The translations under genes were made by a program, and so were the position numbers. From Paracoccus stylophorae (GTDB lineage Bacteria; Pseudomonadota; Alphaproteobacteria; Rhodobacterales; Rhodobacteraceae), in contig NZ_CP067134.1 of assembly GCF_028553765.1 (NCBI RefSeq), positions 1,221,001 through 1,285,000 on the forward strand: a DNA stretch of 64,000 nucleotides, in the 5' to 3' direction. This document shows, one piece after another, positions 37,803-47,322 of the stretch. The first letter of the stretch is position 1. The number at the start of each line of letters is the position of its first letter. A model generated the notes under the pieces. The model was not told where the DNA came from. It searched no databases and saw only the letters and a list, made by a program, of their open reading frames with translations.

Positions 37803-39038
37803 ATGGCACGACAGACACTGGATCAGAAACTGGCGATTCTCAGCGATGCGGCGAAATACGACGCGTCCTGCGCCTCGTCAGGCTCGACCAGACGTCATTC
37901 CCGCGATGGCAAGGGGCTGGGGTCGAACGAAGGCAGCGGCATCTGCCACGCCTATACCCCCGACGGGCGCTGCATCAGCCTGTTGAAGATCCTGATGACG
38001 AATTTCTGCATCTACGATTGCAGCTATTGCATCAACCGCGTTTCCTCGAACGTGCCCCGCGCGCGGTTCAGCGTCGATGAGGCGGTGCGGCTGACCATCG
38101 AGTTCTATCGGCGCAATTACATCGAGGGGCTGTTTTTGTCCTCGGGCGTGATCCGGTCGCCCGATGCGACCATGTCAGACATGGTGCAGATCGCCCGCAA
38201 GCTGCGGCACGAGGAAAATTTCCGCGGCTATATCCATCTGAAGACGATTCCCGACGCCTCGCCCGACCTGATCGCAGAGGCCGGCCGGCTGGCCGACCGC
38301 CTGTCGATCAATGTCGAACTGCCCACCGATTCCGCCCTTGCCCAATACGCGCCCGAGAAGAAGCCCGAACATATCCGCCGCGCCATGGCCAATGTCCGCA
38401 TGGCGCGGGACGCAAACAAGGAGAGGACGTTTACCGGCAAGCGCCCGCCCCGCTTCGCCCCGGCGGGCCAGTCCACGCAGATGATCATCGGTGCGGACGG
38501 ATCGAACGACGCGACGGTCCTGCGCCAGTCGACGCGGCTTTACGCCAGCTACAGGCTGAAGCGGGTCTATTACTCGGCCTTCTCGCCCATTCCCGACAGT
38601 TCGGCCAAGCTGCCGCTGATCCGCCCGCCCCTGGAACGCGAGCACCGGCTTTATCAGGCGGACTGGCTGCTGCGTTTCTATGATTTCGGGCTGGACGAGA
38701 TCACCTCGGTGACGCGCGACGGCAATCTGGATCTGGACATCGACCCCAAGCTGGCCTGGGCGCTGGCGCATCGCGGGGTGTTTCCGCTGGATGTGAACCG
38801 CGCCAGTCGCGAATTGCTGCTGCGTGTGCCGGGATTCGGGATCAAGACCGTGGACCGGATCCTGGCGACGCGCCGCCACCGCACGCTGCGGTTCGAGGAT
38901 CTTCTGCGGATGGGCGCCGCCATGAAGAAGGCGCGCGCCTTTGTCACCGCCGGGGGCTGGACGCCGGGCAGCCTGACCGACAGCGCCGATCTGCGCGCGC
39001 GCTTCGCGCCGCCGCCCGAACAGCTGGCGCTGTTCTGA
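37803..39038 (+). CDS. Putative DNA modification/repair radical SAM protein
   Basis: 411 residues. The 4Fe-4S site for S-adenosylmethionine is CIYDCSYC (C69, C73, C76; CX3CX2C). After it comes a radical SAM barrel (GLFLSSGVIRSPDATMSDMVQIARKLR; YIHLKTIPDASPDLI; RLSINVELPT). The C-terminus has a helix-hairpin-helix DNA-binding motif (about 330-380: LDVNRASRELLLRVPGFGIKTVDRILATRR). Its stop shares a base with the start of the DUF4130-UdgX gene; the two families are regularly found together. Chemistry unknown. A LexA box abuts the start, supporting a role in DNA damage. Confidence 0.9.
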   Translation: MARQTLDQKLAILSDAAKYDASCASSGSTRRHSRDGKGLGSNEGSGICHAYTPDGRCISLLKILMTNFCIYDCSYCINRVSSNVPRARFSVDEAVRLTIEFYRRNYIEGLFLSSGVIRSPDATMSDMVQIARKLRHEENFRGYIHLKTIPDASPDLIAEAGRLADRLSINVELPTDSALAQYAPEKKPEHIRRAMANVRMARDANKERTFTGKRPPRFAPAGQSTQMIIGADGSNDATVLRQSTRLYASYRLKRVYYSAFSPIPDSSAKLPLIRPPLEREHRLYQADWLLRFYDFGLDEITSVTRDGNLDLDIDPKLAWALAHRGVFPLDVNRASRELLLRVPGFGIKTVDRILATRRHRTLRFEDLLRMGAAMKKARAFVTAGGWTPGSLTDSADLRARFAPPPEQLALF

Positions 39039-40471
39039 TGCACCGGGTCAGCCTGCCGCGCATCGGCACCGCCAAGGCGTGGCGCGACGCCGCGCGCGGG
39101 TTTCTGGCCGCCGGCGTGCCGCCCGAACACATCCTGTGGGGCGATCACGCAGCCGCCCCCGATCTTTTCGGCGGCGACAGCCCGCCACCGGGCGGCGGAA
39201 CGGTGACGGTGCCGCGCAGCTTCGTCGCCATGGCCGAAACCGCCGTGTGGCACAGCGACCCCGAACGCTTTGCGCGGCTGTATGCATTCCTGTGGCGGCT
39301 GAAGGACGCGCCGCATCTGATGGCGGATCGCGGCGATGCCGAGTTGGCAAAGCTGCGGCAGATGGAAAAGAACGTCCGCCGCTGCCAGCACAAGATGAAG
39401 GCTTTCGTGCGCTTTCGCGAAATCGGCGCGCCCGACGCCGCCCGGCGCAGCTTTGCCGCGTGGTTCGAGCCCAGCCACCACACGGTCGAGCCGACGGCGG
39501 ATTTTTTCGTGCGCCGCTTTTCCGACATGGACTGGCGTATCCTGACCCCCGACATCTCGGCCATCTTCGAGCAGGGCGAACTGTCCTTTCACCAGGGATA
39601 TGCCCGGCCAGACCTGCCCGAGGATGCCGGCGAGGCGCTGTGGATCACGTATTTTCAGAACATCTTCAATCCGGCGCGGCTGAAAGTGCAGGCGATGCAA
39701 TCCGAGATGCCGAAGAAATACTGGAAGAACATGCCCGAGGCCGCGCTTATTCCGCAGATGATCGCGCAGGCGCCGGGCCGCGCAGATGCGATGGCCGCCG
39801 CCGCGCCGACGCTGCCGCCCGCCCGGATGGCGCCGGCACAGGCGCAACTGGCCTCCTGCGCATCGGCGTGGGACGGCCCGGCCGAGGATCTTCCCCGCGC
39901 GATCCGCGCCTGCACGCGCTGCGCGCTGCATTGCCACGCGACGCAGGCGGTGCCGGGCGAAGGCCCCGCCGATGCGGATCTGATGGTGGTCGGCGAACAG
40001 CCCGGCGATCTTGAGGATCTGAGCGGGCGGCCCTTTGTCGGCCCGGCCGGGCAGATGTTCGACAGCCTCGCCGCCGAGGCGGGGCTGGACCGCGACGCCG
40101 CCTTCGTCACCAATGCGGTCAAGCATTTCAAGTTCGTCGCCCGCGGCAAGCGGCGCATCCACCAGCGACCCAACACCTCCGAGATCCATCACTGCCGCTG
40201 GTGGCTGGACGCCGAGATCGCGCAGGTCCGCCCGCGACTGATCCTGGCCATGGGTGCCACCGCCGCGCAAAGCCTGACCGGCAATGGCACGGCCATCCTG
40301 TCCCGGCGCGGCAGGATCGAGACCGGACCCAACGACCTGCCGGTGCTGATCACCCTGCACCCGTCCTACCTGCTGCGGACGCCCGACGCGGCAGAGCGCG
40401 CGCGCGCAACGGCGCAGTTCAGGCAGGACCTGACCACCGCCGCCGGGATCATCGCGCAGGAAGCGGGCTAG
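39038..40471 (+). CDS. udgX: DUF4130 domain fused to UdgX-type uracil-DNA glycosylase
   Basis: 477 residues, two parts. Residues about 1-255 match the DUF4130 (TIGR03915) partner of the radical SAM protein (LRQMEKNVRRCQHKMKAFVRFRE; WRILTPDISAIFEQGELSFHQGYARP). Residues about 285-477 are a family 4-like uracil-DNA glycosylase: iron-sulfur cysteines begin at C292 and C295 (CTRC), LMVVGEQPGDLEDLSGRPFVGPAGQ is the active-site block, and the UdgX-specific insert KRRIH (371-375) carries H375, which in studied UdgX forms a covalent bond to the uracil site. So it should trap uracil-containing DNA suicidally rather than turn over. Confidence 0.92.
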   Translation: MHRVSLPRIGTAKAWRDAARGFLAAGVPPEHILWGDHAAAPDLFGGDSPPPGGGTVTVPRSFVAMAETAVWHSDPERFARLYAFLWRLKDAPHLMADRGDAELAKLRQMEKNVRRCQHKMKAFVRFREIGAPDAARRSFAAWFEPSHHTVEPTADFFVRRFSDMDWRILTPDISAIFEQGELSFHQGYARPDLPEDAGEALWITYFQNIFNPARLKVQAMQSEMPKKYWKNMPEAALIPQMIAQAPGRADAMAAAAPTLPPARMAPAQAQLASCASAWDGPAEDLPRAIRACTRCALHCHATQAVPGEGPADADLMVVGEQPGDLEDLSGRPFVGPAGQMFDSLAAEAGLDRDAAFVTNAVKHFKFVARGKRRIHQRPNTSEIHHCRWWLDAEIAQVRPRLILAMGATAAQSLTGNGTAILSRRGRIETGPNDLPVLITLHPSYLLRTPDAAERARATAQFRQDLTTAAGIIAQEAG

Positions 40472-40522
40472 TCGGGGGCATCGGCTGTTCGACGCCGTTA
40501 AAAGTGCACAAAAGCCCGAAAC

Positions 40523-40548
40523 CCCGATCCGCACCTGTCTATCGGGGC
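40523..40548. repeat. Inverted repeat after udgX
   Basis: CCCCGAT (40523-40529) and ATCGGGG (40542-40548) can pair around a 12-base loop, 52 bp after the udgX stop. It may end that transcript or regulate the acyltransferase gene; there is no T-run. Confidence 0.3.
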
Positions 40549-40659
40549 AGAGGGGGTCAAGAAATCCTTGACCGGAACCGGCAGATCGTCGACTGAGACC
40601 AGCAGTGTTGGGCGCAGTGCCGCCGATGTCACGATCATGCGTTTTCGGAGTGTCATCCG

Positions 40660-42696
40660 ATGAAATATCGCCCAGAGATAGACGGGCTGAGAACCATCGC
40701 CGTCCTGCCGGTCGTTTTCTTCCATGCGGGGATCGGGCCGTTCCATGGCGGGTTTTCGGGCGTCGATATTTTCTTCGTGATTTCGGGCTATCTGATCACC
40801 TCGCTGATTATCGGCGATCTGGAGGCGGGGAAATTCAGCATCCTGAATTTCTATACGCGGCGCGTCCGGCGCATTCTTCCCGCGCTTTTCTTCGTGCTTG
40901 CTCTCAGCAGTCTTGCGGCGTTCCATATCCTGTATCCGTTGGAATTGAACGAGTTCGCGCAGAGCGTCGTGGCGACGATGTTCTTTTCGTCCAACATATT
41001 CTTCTGGATAAAAAGCGATTATTTCGCGACCGCCGCCGAACTGAAGCCGCTTCTTCACACATGGAGCCTTGGGGTCGAGGAACAATATTATCTGTTCTTC
41101 CCCCCGCTCATGATGGTTATCTGGAAGGGCGCGCGGAAGGTCCGGTTGTCACTCTCGCTTCTGGGCTTTATCGCGGCCCTCAGCCTTGCGGCGTGTCTTG
41201 TGTTGAGTGAGACCTGGTCGGGGATGACGTTCTATCTTCTGCCGTTTCGCGCGTGGGAACTGCTGATCGGGGCGATGTGTGCGATCGTGCTTGCCCGTTG
41301 GCACATTCCGGCCAATGGCCCCGCCGCGATCCTTGGCGCGGTCCTGATCGCAATCTCGGTCCTGTTCGGCTCCGAGCACGGCTGGCCATCCTGGCAGGCC
41401 CTGCTTCCGACCGTCGGGTCGGGGCTGGTCATCCTGTTCGCCTCCGGCAGCAGCGGGATCGGCCGCCTTCTTGCGACCGGGCCGATGGTCGGGATCGGGC
41501 TGCTCAGCTACAGCCTGTATCTGTGGCATCAGCCGCTGTTCGCATTCACGCGTCTGCGCTTGCCCGACGAACCCTCGGTCAGCCTGAAATTCGCCCTCAT
41601 CGCGCTGGCCATCCTGCTTTCATGGTTTACGTGGCGTTTCGTCGAAAAGCCGTTCCGGACGCGGGGACCGGAAGGCTTTGTCGTCGGCGACAGGAAGGTG
41701 GCCGTGATGACGGGGTCTGTCGCCGTGGTGTTCGTGGCGGCAGGGCTTCTGGGGGATGCCACCGATGGCTGGCCGAAGCGCACCGCCCCCTCCGGTCTGA
41801 CCTTCGCGCAGATCACAAGCGACCTGGCCGGCGCGCAGATCGATAACCTGCCATGCGACACCGATCTGGCCTTCAACCCCGCCCTCACCGCGCCGTTGCC
41901 CGAATGCGTGTTTGCGGCCGCAGGCACTGATCCGCCGCGGCGGGCGATCCTTCTGGGCGACAGCCATGGGTCGATCATGACGGAGGCAGTCGCCGCGCGG
42001 CTGGTTTCGGCGGGTTATGAGACGTCGGTCGCCACGTTCGGCGGATGCGTTCCGTTTCCCGGCTATCGCACGGTGTTCCGGGATTGCCATGCGGCCAACA
42101 CCGCCATGTATCGCCATGTGGCGGAATCCGGTTACGACGTGATCGTTCTTGTCTTCCGTCCGCAACCGGTCTTCTTCGAAGATCACAGGATCATACCGGC
42201 CGGTGACGCCTCGCCCGATCAGCCGGTGGATGTTCTGGAAATGATCCGTTCGGGATTGATGCAGCTTATCGGCACCGGAGCGAACGTCATCCTGTTCGAG
42301 CCGGTTCCCGACATGCCCCGCGATATCGGCCATCTTGCCCGCAATCGTTTCGCGTTCGATGAAGATCACGCGACCGTCGAGTTCTCGATCCCGTTTTCCC
42401 AGTATCTCGGCCGGACCGAACCGGTCCTCGACTTCCTGCGCACGATCCGCGCGCCCGATCTTACGGTGCTGGAAACGTCGCGGGTGATGTGCGACGGCAT
42501 CGACCGCGCCTGTGCGGGGATAGAGGCGGGCGTGGCCCTTTACATCGACGACAATCACCTGTCCCGGTTCGGCGTCCATAAGCTGATGGCCGGGGTGGAC
42601 AAGGACTTGCAGGATGCCCTGGACGCCAGCAATCTTGCCGTTCCGCCGCAGGCCGGCCGGGCGCAGGAGGCCAGCGTTCAATCGCCTTTGCGATAA
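40660..42696 (+). CDS. Membrane acyltransferase with C-terminal SGNH domain (OafA/YrhL type)
   Basis: 678 residues. About 1-370 is an acyltransferase-3 membrane domain with some ten hydrophobic segments; it opens KYRPEIDGLRTIAVLPVVFFHAG (the R/H catalytic motif) and contains TWSLGVEEQYYLFFP. About 400-660 is a periplasmic SGNH hydrolase-like domain: GDSHGS at 433-438 holds the nucleophile S435, and DDNHLS the catalytic pair around D630 and H633. Such proteins O-acetylate lipopolysaccharide, capsule or other surface sugars. It lies beside a broken glycosyltransferase gene, so it may belong to a surface-glycan locus. Base usage looks somewhat less GC-biased than the neighbours. Confidence 0.92.
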   Translation: MKYRPEIDGLRTIAVLPVVFFHAGIGPFHGGFSGVDIFFVISGYLITSLIIGDLEAGKFSILNFYTRRVRRILPALFFVLALSSLAAFHILYPLELNEFAQSVVATMFFSSNIFFWIKSDYFATAAELKPLLHTWSLGVEEQYYLFFPPLMMVIWKGARKVRLSLSLLGFIAALSLAACLVLSETWSGMTFYLLPFRAWELLIGAMCAIVLARWHIPANGPAAILGAVLIAISVLFGSEHGWPSWQALLPTVGSGLVILFASGSSGIGRLLATGPMVGIGLLSYSLYLWHQPLFAFTRLRLPDEPSVSLKFALIALAILLSWFTWRFVEKPFRTRGPEGFVVGDRKVAVMTGSVAVVFVAAGLLGDATDGWPKRTAPSGLTFAQITSDLAGAQIDNLPCDTDLAFNPALTAPLPECVFAAAGTDPPRRAILLGDSHGSIMTEAVAARLVSAGYETSVATFGGCVPFPGYRTVFRDCHAANTAMYRHVAESGYDVIVLVFRPQPVFFEDHRIIPAGDASPDQPVDVLEMIRSGLMQLIGTGANVILFEPVPDMPRDIGHLARNRFAFDEDHATVEFSIPFSQYLGRTEPVLDFLRTIRAPDLTVLETSRVMCDGIDRACAGIEAGVALYIDDNHLSRFGVHKLMAGVDKDLQDALDASNLAVPPQAGRAQEASVQSPLR

Positions 42697-42928
42697 TGGT
42701 TCCAAGCGCAGCCCCGCGCGGGCGCCCGGACGTTTGCGCAGGAACCTTATCGCCACGGCGAACGGTCACGCGAATGGTGGAGCTGCGTGTGAAGCTTGCT
42801 CGGAGACAGGCAGGCTGAGCGCAACACTCGGAACGCACGTGCAGATTTTTTTGCTGGAGGCCCCTTGATGGAGTCATGCCTCCCGGTCTTGATGTTGAAG
42901 TGGAAGGATTTATTGTTCGGATTTTTCA

Positions 42929-43884
42929 ATGTCGAATGCTACCGGCCAGGACTCGAGAAGCGAAACCGTGGGCGTGGTGTTTGCCACGACGGGGAAGACA
43001 TACAATATCCTGGCCCGCCGTGCCGCGAGAACGCTGAAGCAGTGCATGCCAACGGTCGAGATCGACTGGTTCACCGATGCGACGCTCAAATCCGATCGGG
43101 TATTCAGCCAGATCCACCGGCTGTCGGAATCCTTTTTTCGCCCGAAGATGGAGGCGCTTCGGAAGTCGCGTTTCGATCGCACGCTGTATCTGGACGCGGA
43201 TATCATCGCGCTCTCGGATGTCAGCGAACTTTTCACCGCGCTTGACGACTTCGATCTTCTCGCCGCCCATGCCGAGAAAGGTCAGGTTGAATATTGCCGG
43301 AGGGCGAGCCGCCTCGCTGCATCTCGGCGCTCAACAGCGGCGTTCTGGCGGTTCGCAAGTCGCAGGCCACCGATGCCTTTCTGAGGGAGTGGGACAGGGA
43401 AGTAAGGGAGAAGGGGGAGCGTCGCGACCAAGCAGCCATGCGCCGGGTCTTGGCGCGCTCCCGGCTGCGATATTCTGTCCTTGGACCGGAATACAACCTG
43501 ATGAAACATGTGCATCTGGAGAATTGGGGCCAGAGGCTGGGTTCACCGCGCATCATCCATGCGCCCGCACTTCACGAAAAGCCCTCCGCAAACCCGGAAG
43601 CGCCTTTCGTTCTGGAGGAGGCCCTTACACCGGAATTGTCATCTCGCAAACTCGTGCGCCATGACAGGTCGCTGGGCGCAGAGCATGCGGGGATCTTGCT
43701 GACACCGCGCCAGAAGAGAGAGCGTCAGCTAAAGTCGCTTCAGAAGCAGGTCAAAGATCTGAAGGCTGACAAGAAGCGTCTTGCGGCAGAGCTGACAACT
43801 TACCGAAGAAGTCGGAGCGTCAGGCTGCTGACGAGGCTGAACTGGCGTCTGCGCCGGAACCTGGACAGGCAGGGCCCCGTGTAA
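42929..43884 (+). pseudogene. Glycosyltransferase (GT8-like fold), interrupted by a frameshift
   Basis: Two overlapping frames give one gene. Frame 1 (42929-43384) reads MSNATGQDSRSETVGVVFATTGKTYN and keeps sense to the metal-binding YLDADIIALSDVSELFTAL and DLLAAHAEKG. Frame 2 is open from 43291 and continues PEGEPPRCISALNSGVLAVRKS, the expected next block (acceptor-binding NSG), to 43884. The switch, equal to a one-base deletion, falls between about 43275 and 43305. The C-terminal ~70 residues are basic and coiled-coil-like (RQLKSLQKQVKDLKADKKRL). It is either a true inactivation or a sequencing error; there is no clear slippery site for programmed shifting. Confidence 0.75.
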
Positions 43885-44487
43885 TCTGTCAACGCCCCGC
43901 CGAAGGTCGGGCGCTTCGTTCCAATGCTCCCAAATTACCGTTGGATAAGTGCGAACCACTTCTCGATGACGATACTGGACCCAGCCATACCGCCTGCACC
44001 TGCCGTATCGGGTGGGAAAACAAAGCGTCACCACGGGCCGCCGCGCGGGGCCGGGGTAGGATGGCGGGGAAGGGGCGTCGCAAAGTCTGCTTGCCCCTCG
44101 CGTCGACCGGCTTTGGCTGCAAGATACGCACGTCCGCAATTCTGGAATGTCGTAATGGCGCGAGTTGCCCACGGTTCAGGCCCGCAATCCGCGCGCGATT
44201 CTCCACAACCCTCCGGCATCAGTCATCGCGCTTCGGTCTGACGTGTTTGGAAGTGGATAGGGGAAAGCAGCGGGGAAGAAGATGAGCAAACCGCCGCATT
44301 CTGGTTTTAAAACGACTATTTAATAGAAGGTAGTGGCGGAGGGGCTTCATCGAAAATCCCGGCTCAGAGTCCCGCAGTCATGTGTTGGCAGAACTGCACG
44401 CGCGCGCTCGTAACGCGACAGGCTTGAACAGGGTGATCCTGTTCCGGCCGCGCTCTCCACCTTCCTGCGCAGCTCTACAGTGCTGCG
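43885..44487. other. 603-bp stretch without a recognisable gene
   Basis: All frames give short arginine-rich products with no family likeness. One hairpin, GAACAGG/CCTGTTC (44426-44432 with 44438-44444, 5-base loop), lies 44 bp beyond the 3' end of the minus-strand protease gene and could be its terminator, although no T-run follows. An AT-rich patch (TTTTAAAACGACTATTTAATAG) is at about 44305-44330. It may be decayed sequence. Confidence 0.4.
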
Positions 44488-47322
44488 TCAGGCAAAGCGG
44501 CGCGTGGGCGACGGCGGCCGGCCCCTGATCTCCGCCAGAAGCGCATTCAGCAGGCTGGGATCGCTGCAGCAGGCGGCAAGCGTGCCGGGCGTATTCGTCC
44601 TATCTCCTGAACCTGCCCGCAAGGGGAAGGCTTTCTGGCCAAGCGCCGTTTGCACCAGATCCACCCAATCGCACGCGAACGGGGGCAGGTCGCCCGGTTG
44701 ACGGTCATGGCCGAGCGGCCAGATCCGGTGGGTATAGCCGTTTCTGTACTTCGGCAGTGCGACCGGAGCAATCTGAAGGAACCGTGTCACCTTCGGGTCG
44801 TTGCGGCGCATCGCCTCATCTATCTGAGCAGCCGCAGCGATGGACCCGGTGCCGAAGGACAGAAGCGACAGGACCCGGCCCTTTGCCGCCTCGATGCAGA
44901 GGGCGGCGCCCGCTTGCCAGAGTGAACCGCCTGGCCTTGCCGCCGTGTCGGCTTCGGCGGCGAAATCGGCAAGGATCCTGCCGCAGAGCCGCGCGGCACG
45001 ATGTTCAAGATAGGCCGATCCGTCCACTGCCAGCCTGCCGAATCGTTCCGACACCAATGCCGCCTCTGCCCGCATCCGCGCCGCGACGGTAGCGACCTCA
45101 TCGACGCCGTAGGCGATATGCAGGGGGAAGATGCCGTTCTTCAGGAAAACCGGCGTCATGTGGGCGGCGATGCGGGAAATTGCTTCGGCCCCCAGGAAGG
45201 GATCGTGGTGCAGGATGGCAAGTTGCGGACATTCCGGCAGTTCGTTCGCGTTGAGCTCTCCCACCGCCTCGCGCAACGCGCCGAGCCCGAGGCCGAGCCG
45301 CCCGGCCTCGACGATGCCATCACGTTCGGCATGGATCACATGCCCCAGAAGCGCGTGGCGCGGCGCCCGCGGCAGGGCTGCCGTCGCGGCTGGCAGCCCG
45401 TCATCTTTCGCTGCCGCGCCGCTTGCCGGGGTCAGGCCGAAGGCCGAGGGTGAGCTGGGGGCAAGACGGACAATCCAGGCATCGATCAGGTTCTCGGCCC
45501 AGTCGGCATAGCTCCAATGCGCCATGCCGTCCCGGCCGCCCCAGCCGCCCCAGTCCGGCCCCCAGGAATTTTGCACGATGAACCCCGCGGCGTCGTAGCC
45601 GATCACCGCGAATGCATGGGCCCCGATCCGTTCCTGGCTGTGGCGGATGGAATGGATGCGCTTGCCATCGCTGCGTATCCAGCCGGCATGGATATGCGCC
45701 GCCACCGCCACCGCGCCCAGTTCCTGGATCGCGGACTGGAAATCGGCGAGCTGCGGGCGCAGCCGGAAATACGCGCCCGCCGTCACATTGCGGGCGTCGC
45801 GCGCCGCGCGGCGGGTGAACGCCCAGCCCTGCTGGCCCGGCACAAACGGCGCCACATCCGCGCCGCAGACACCGGAATGGAAGAACCCCTTGATTCCCGC
45901 GCGCAGGCTCGTGCCGCCGGCGCCGTCCTCGATCCATTCATCCTGCGCCAGCGCCATCTCGTAGAGCATCCGGGCGCTGACCGGTTTGGCCTCCGGATCG
46001 GTTGCCCGCCGCTGCACGTCGATCAGCGCGGCCAACGCGAAACCGACGCAAGCCGGCTCGGATCTTTGATTATGGATGCGCCGGCGGGGATCGCGGCCGG
46101 GCAGGACGGCGTCGCGAGGCGCGGTCATCGGCGGGGCATAGAACCGGTCGCGGGTGTCGGGACGGTCTGCGACGGCGGCGGCCAGCAGCGCGGGGGGCAG
46201 ATCGGCTGGATCTGTACCGATGAAGGGCGACACGCCTTCATCGTCGGGATCGGCCAGCGCGGGCGACCAGGCCGCCGGCGGCTGCCGCTCGGCCGGGGTG
46301 CGGCTGCCGGACGGCAAGGCATCGTCGATTTCCTCACGCATCCGCGCCTCGGCAAGAAGCAGCGGTATCGGCACGCCGCGATTGGCTTCGTCCGGGTGCT
46401 CGGGGCCGCCGAGGAAAAACTGGCCGCCGCTTGTGTGCAGCGCGACCACATGGCGGGTCAGCAGGTTGAATATCGGCGACCCGGAATTGCCGCCGAGGGT
46501 CGATGCATCATGCGCCATGAGCCTTGCCGCCGCCTCTTGGTGTGTGGTCGGACGTCCCGGACCGGCCATCGCGTCGGGGTTGAGGCATCGGCCGGGACAA
46601 AGCCTCAGGATGCCAAGCTCGCCTTCAAAGACAGAGGCCAACCCGCCCGCGCCGACCAGCGCAGGCGGCACAAAGCCTTGCGCGGCCGGGTAGCCCAGAA
46701 CGGCGACGGGGTCGTCCCGCCCCTGCGCCCGGCCGGGGTCGATTTCCAGCGGCGGGACCTTTTCCGGCGCAAGATCCAGCGGACGGTCAAGCTCGCACAG
46801 CATCGCGTCCCACAGTCCGTGTGGCCAAATCACTGCAGCGATATCGATGCCCTGCGCCGCAGGATCCGGTCGGTCGGCGAAGGTGATGCGGGTCTGGCGC
46901 AGGGCACGGCCATCGCCAGTGCCTACGGCAAGACGGCCAAGCCTGCGTGTCACCGGTCGGCCGGAATTCAGCATGTAGGTCAGCACGTGACCGGCGGTGA
47001 GGATGCGGGCATTGCGCCCGCCGCCGCCGGCGTTCACGACCCAGCCGGTGCCCACCCGCATCCACGCGCCATCCGACTGGCGCACATCTATTCTGCCGAC
47101 GCTTCTGGAATAGGCGGCGGCGATCTGCTGGAGGGCGTCCATATGCTCGCGCAGCCCTGACGGCAGCAGGGGTGGCGGCGGGCCGGGCAGCGCGCGGTTC
47201 GTCAGCGCGATCCCCGGACGCATCAGCCTGACAATCCGGCCAACGCGCGTCAGCCCGCCACCGGAATGCCGGTCACCCCGCATCAGCATGCGAAGATGCG
47301 GAACTATGTCTGAATCCGACAT
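44488..47322 (-). CDS. Double protease: trypsin-like domain plus papain-like (C1) domain
   Basis: 944 residues from the ATG at 47322 (the frame opens at 47364; a GGGGGAT ribosome site favours 47322). Residues about 65-330 are a trypsin-like serine protease with the full triad: H112 (ILTAGHV), D160 (GIDIAAV), S280 (GGNSGSPIF). Residues about 405-620 are a papain-like cysteine protease: C425 (SEPACVGFAL), H569 (GAHAFAVIGY), N585 (VQNSWGPDWGGWGGRDG). The last ~300 residues resemble a degenerate alpha/beta-hydrolase-like region (PVFLKNGIFPLHIAYGVDEVATV). No signal peptide is seen. Divergent from the copper oxidase operon. Role unknown; a stress or defence effector is possible. Confidence 0.85.
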   Translation of the reverse strand: MSDSDIVPHLRMLMRGDRHSGGGLTRVGRIVRLMRPGIALTNRALPGPPPPLLPSGLREHMDALQQIAAAYSRSVGRIDVRQSDGAWMRVGTGWVVNAGGGGRNARILTAGHVLTYMLNSGRPVTRRLGRLAVGTGDGRALRQTRITFADRPDPAAQGIDIAAVIWPHGLWDAMLCELDRPLDLAPEKVPPLEIDPGRAQGRDDPVAVLGYPAAQGFVPPALVGAGGLASVFEGELGILRLCPGRCLNPDAMAGPGRPTTHQEAAARLMAHDASTLGGNSGSPIFNLLTRHVVALHTSGGQFFLGGPEHPDEANRGVPIPLLLAEARMREEIDDALPSGSRTPAERQPPAAWSPALADPDDEGVSPFIGTDPADLPPALLAAAVADRPDTRDRFYAPPMTAPRDAVLPGRDPRRRIHNQRSEPACVGFALAALIDVQRRATDPEAKPVSARMLYEMALAQDEWIEDGAGGTSLRAGIKGFFHSGVCGADVAPFVPGQQGWAFTRRAARDARNVTAGAYFRLRPQLADFQSAIQELGAVAVAAHIHAGWIRSDGKRIHSIRHSQERIGAHAFAVIGYDAAGFIVQNSWGPDWGGWGGRDGMAHWSYADWAENLIDAWIVRLAPSSPSAFGLTPASGAAAKDDGLPAATAALPRAPRHALLGHVIHAERDGIVEAGRLGLGLGALREAVGELNANELPECPQLAILHHDPFLGAEAISRIAAHMTPVFLKNGIFPLHIAYGVDEVATVAARMRAEAALVSERFGRLAVDGSAYLEHRAARLCGRILADFAAEADTAARPGGSLWQAGAALCIEAAKGRVLSLLSFGTGSIAAAAQIDEAMRRNDPKVTRFLQIAPVALPKYRNGYTHRIWPLGHDRQPGDLPPFACDWVDLVQTALGQKAFPLRAGSGDRTNTPGTLAACCSDPSLLNALLAEIRGRPPSPTRRFA

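Noticed and set aside
42929-43884. Programmed frameshift in the glycosyltransferase
   Set aside because: No X-XXY-YYZ slippery heptamer or clear stimulatory structure at the switch; mutation or sequencing error is simpler.
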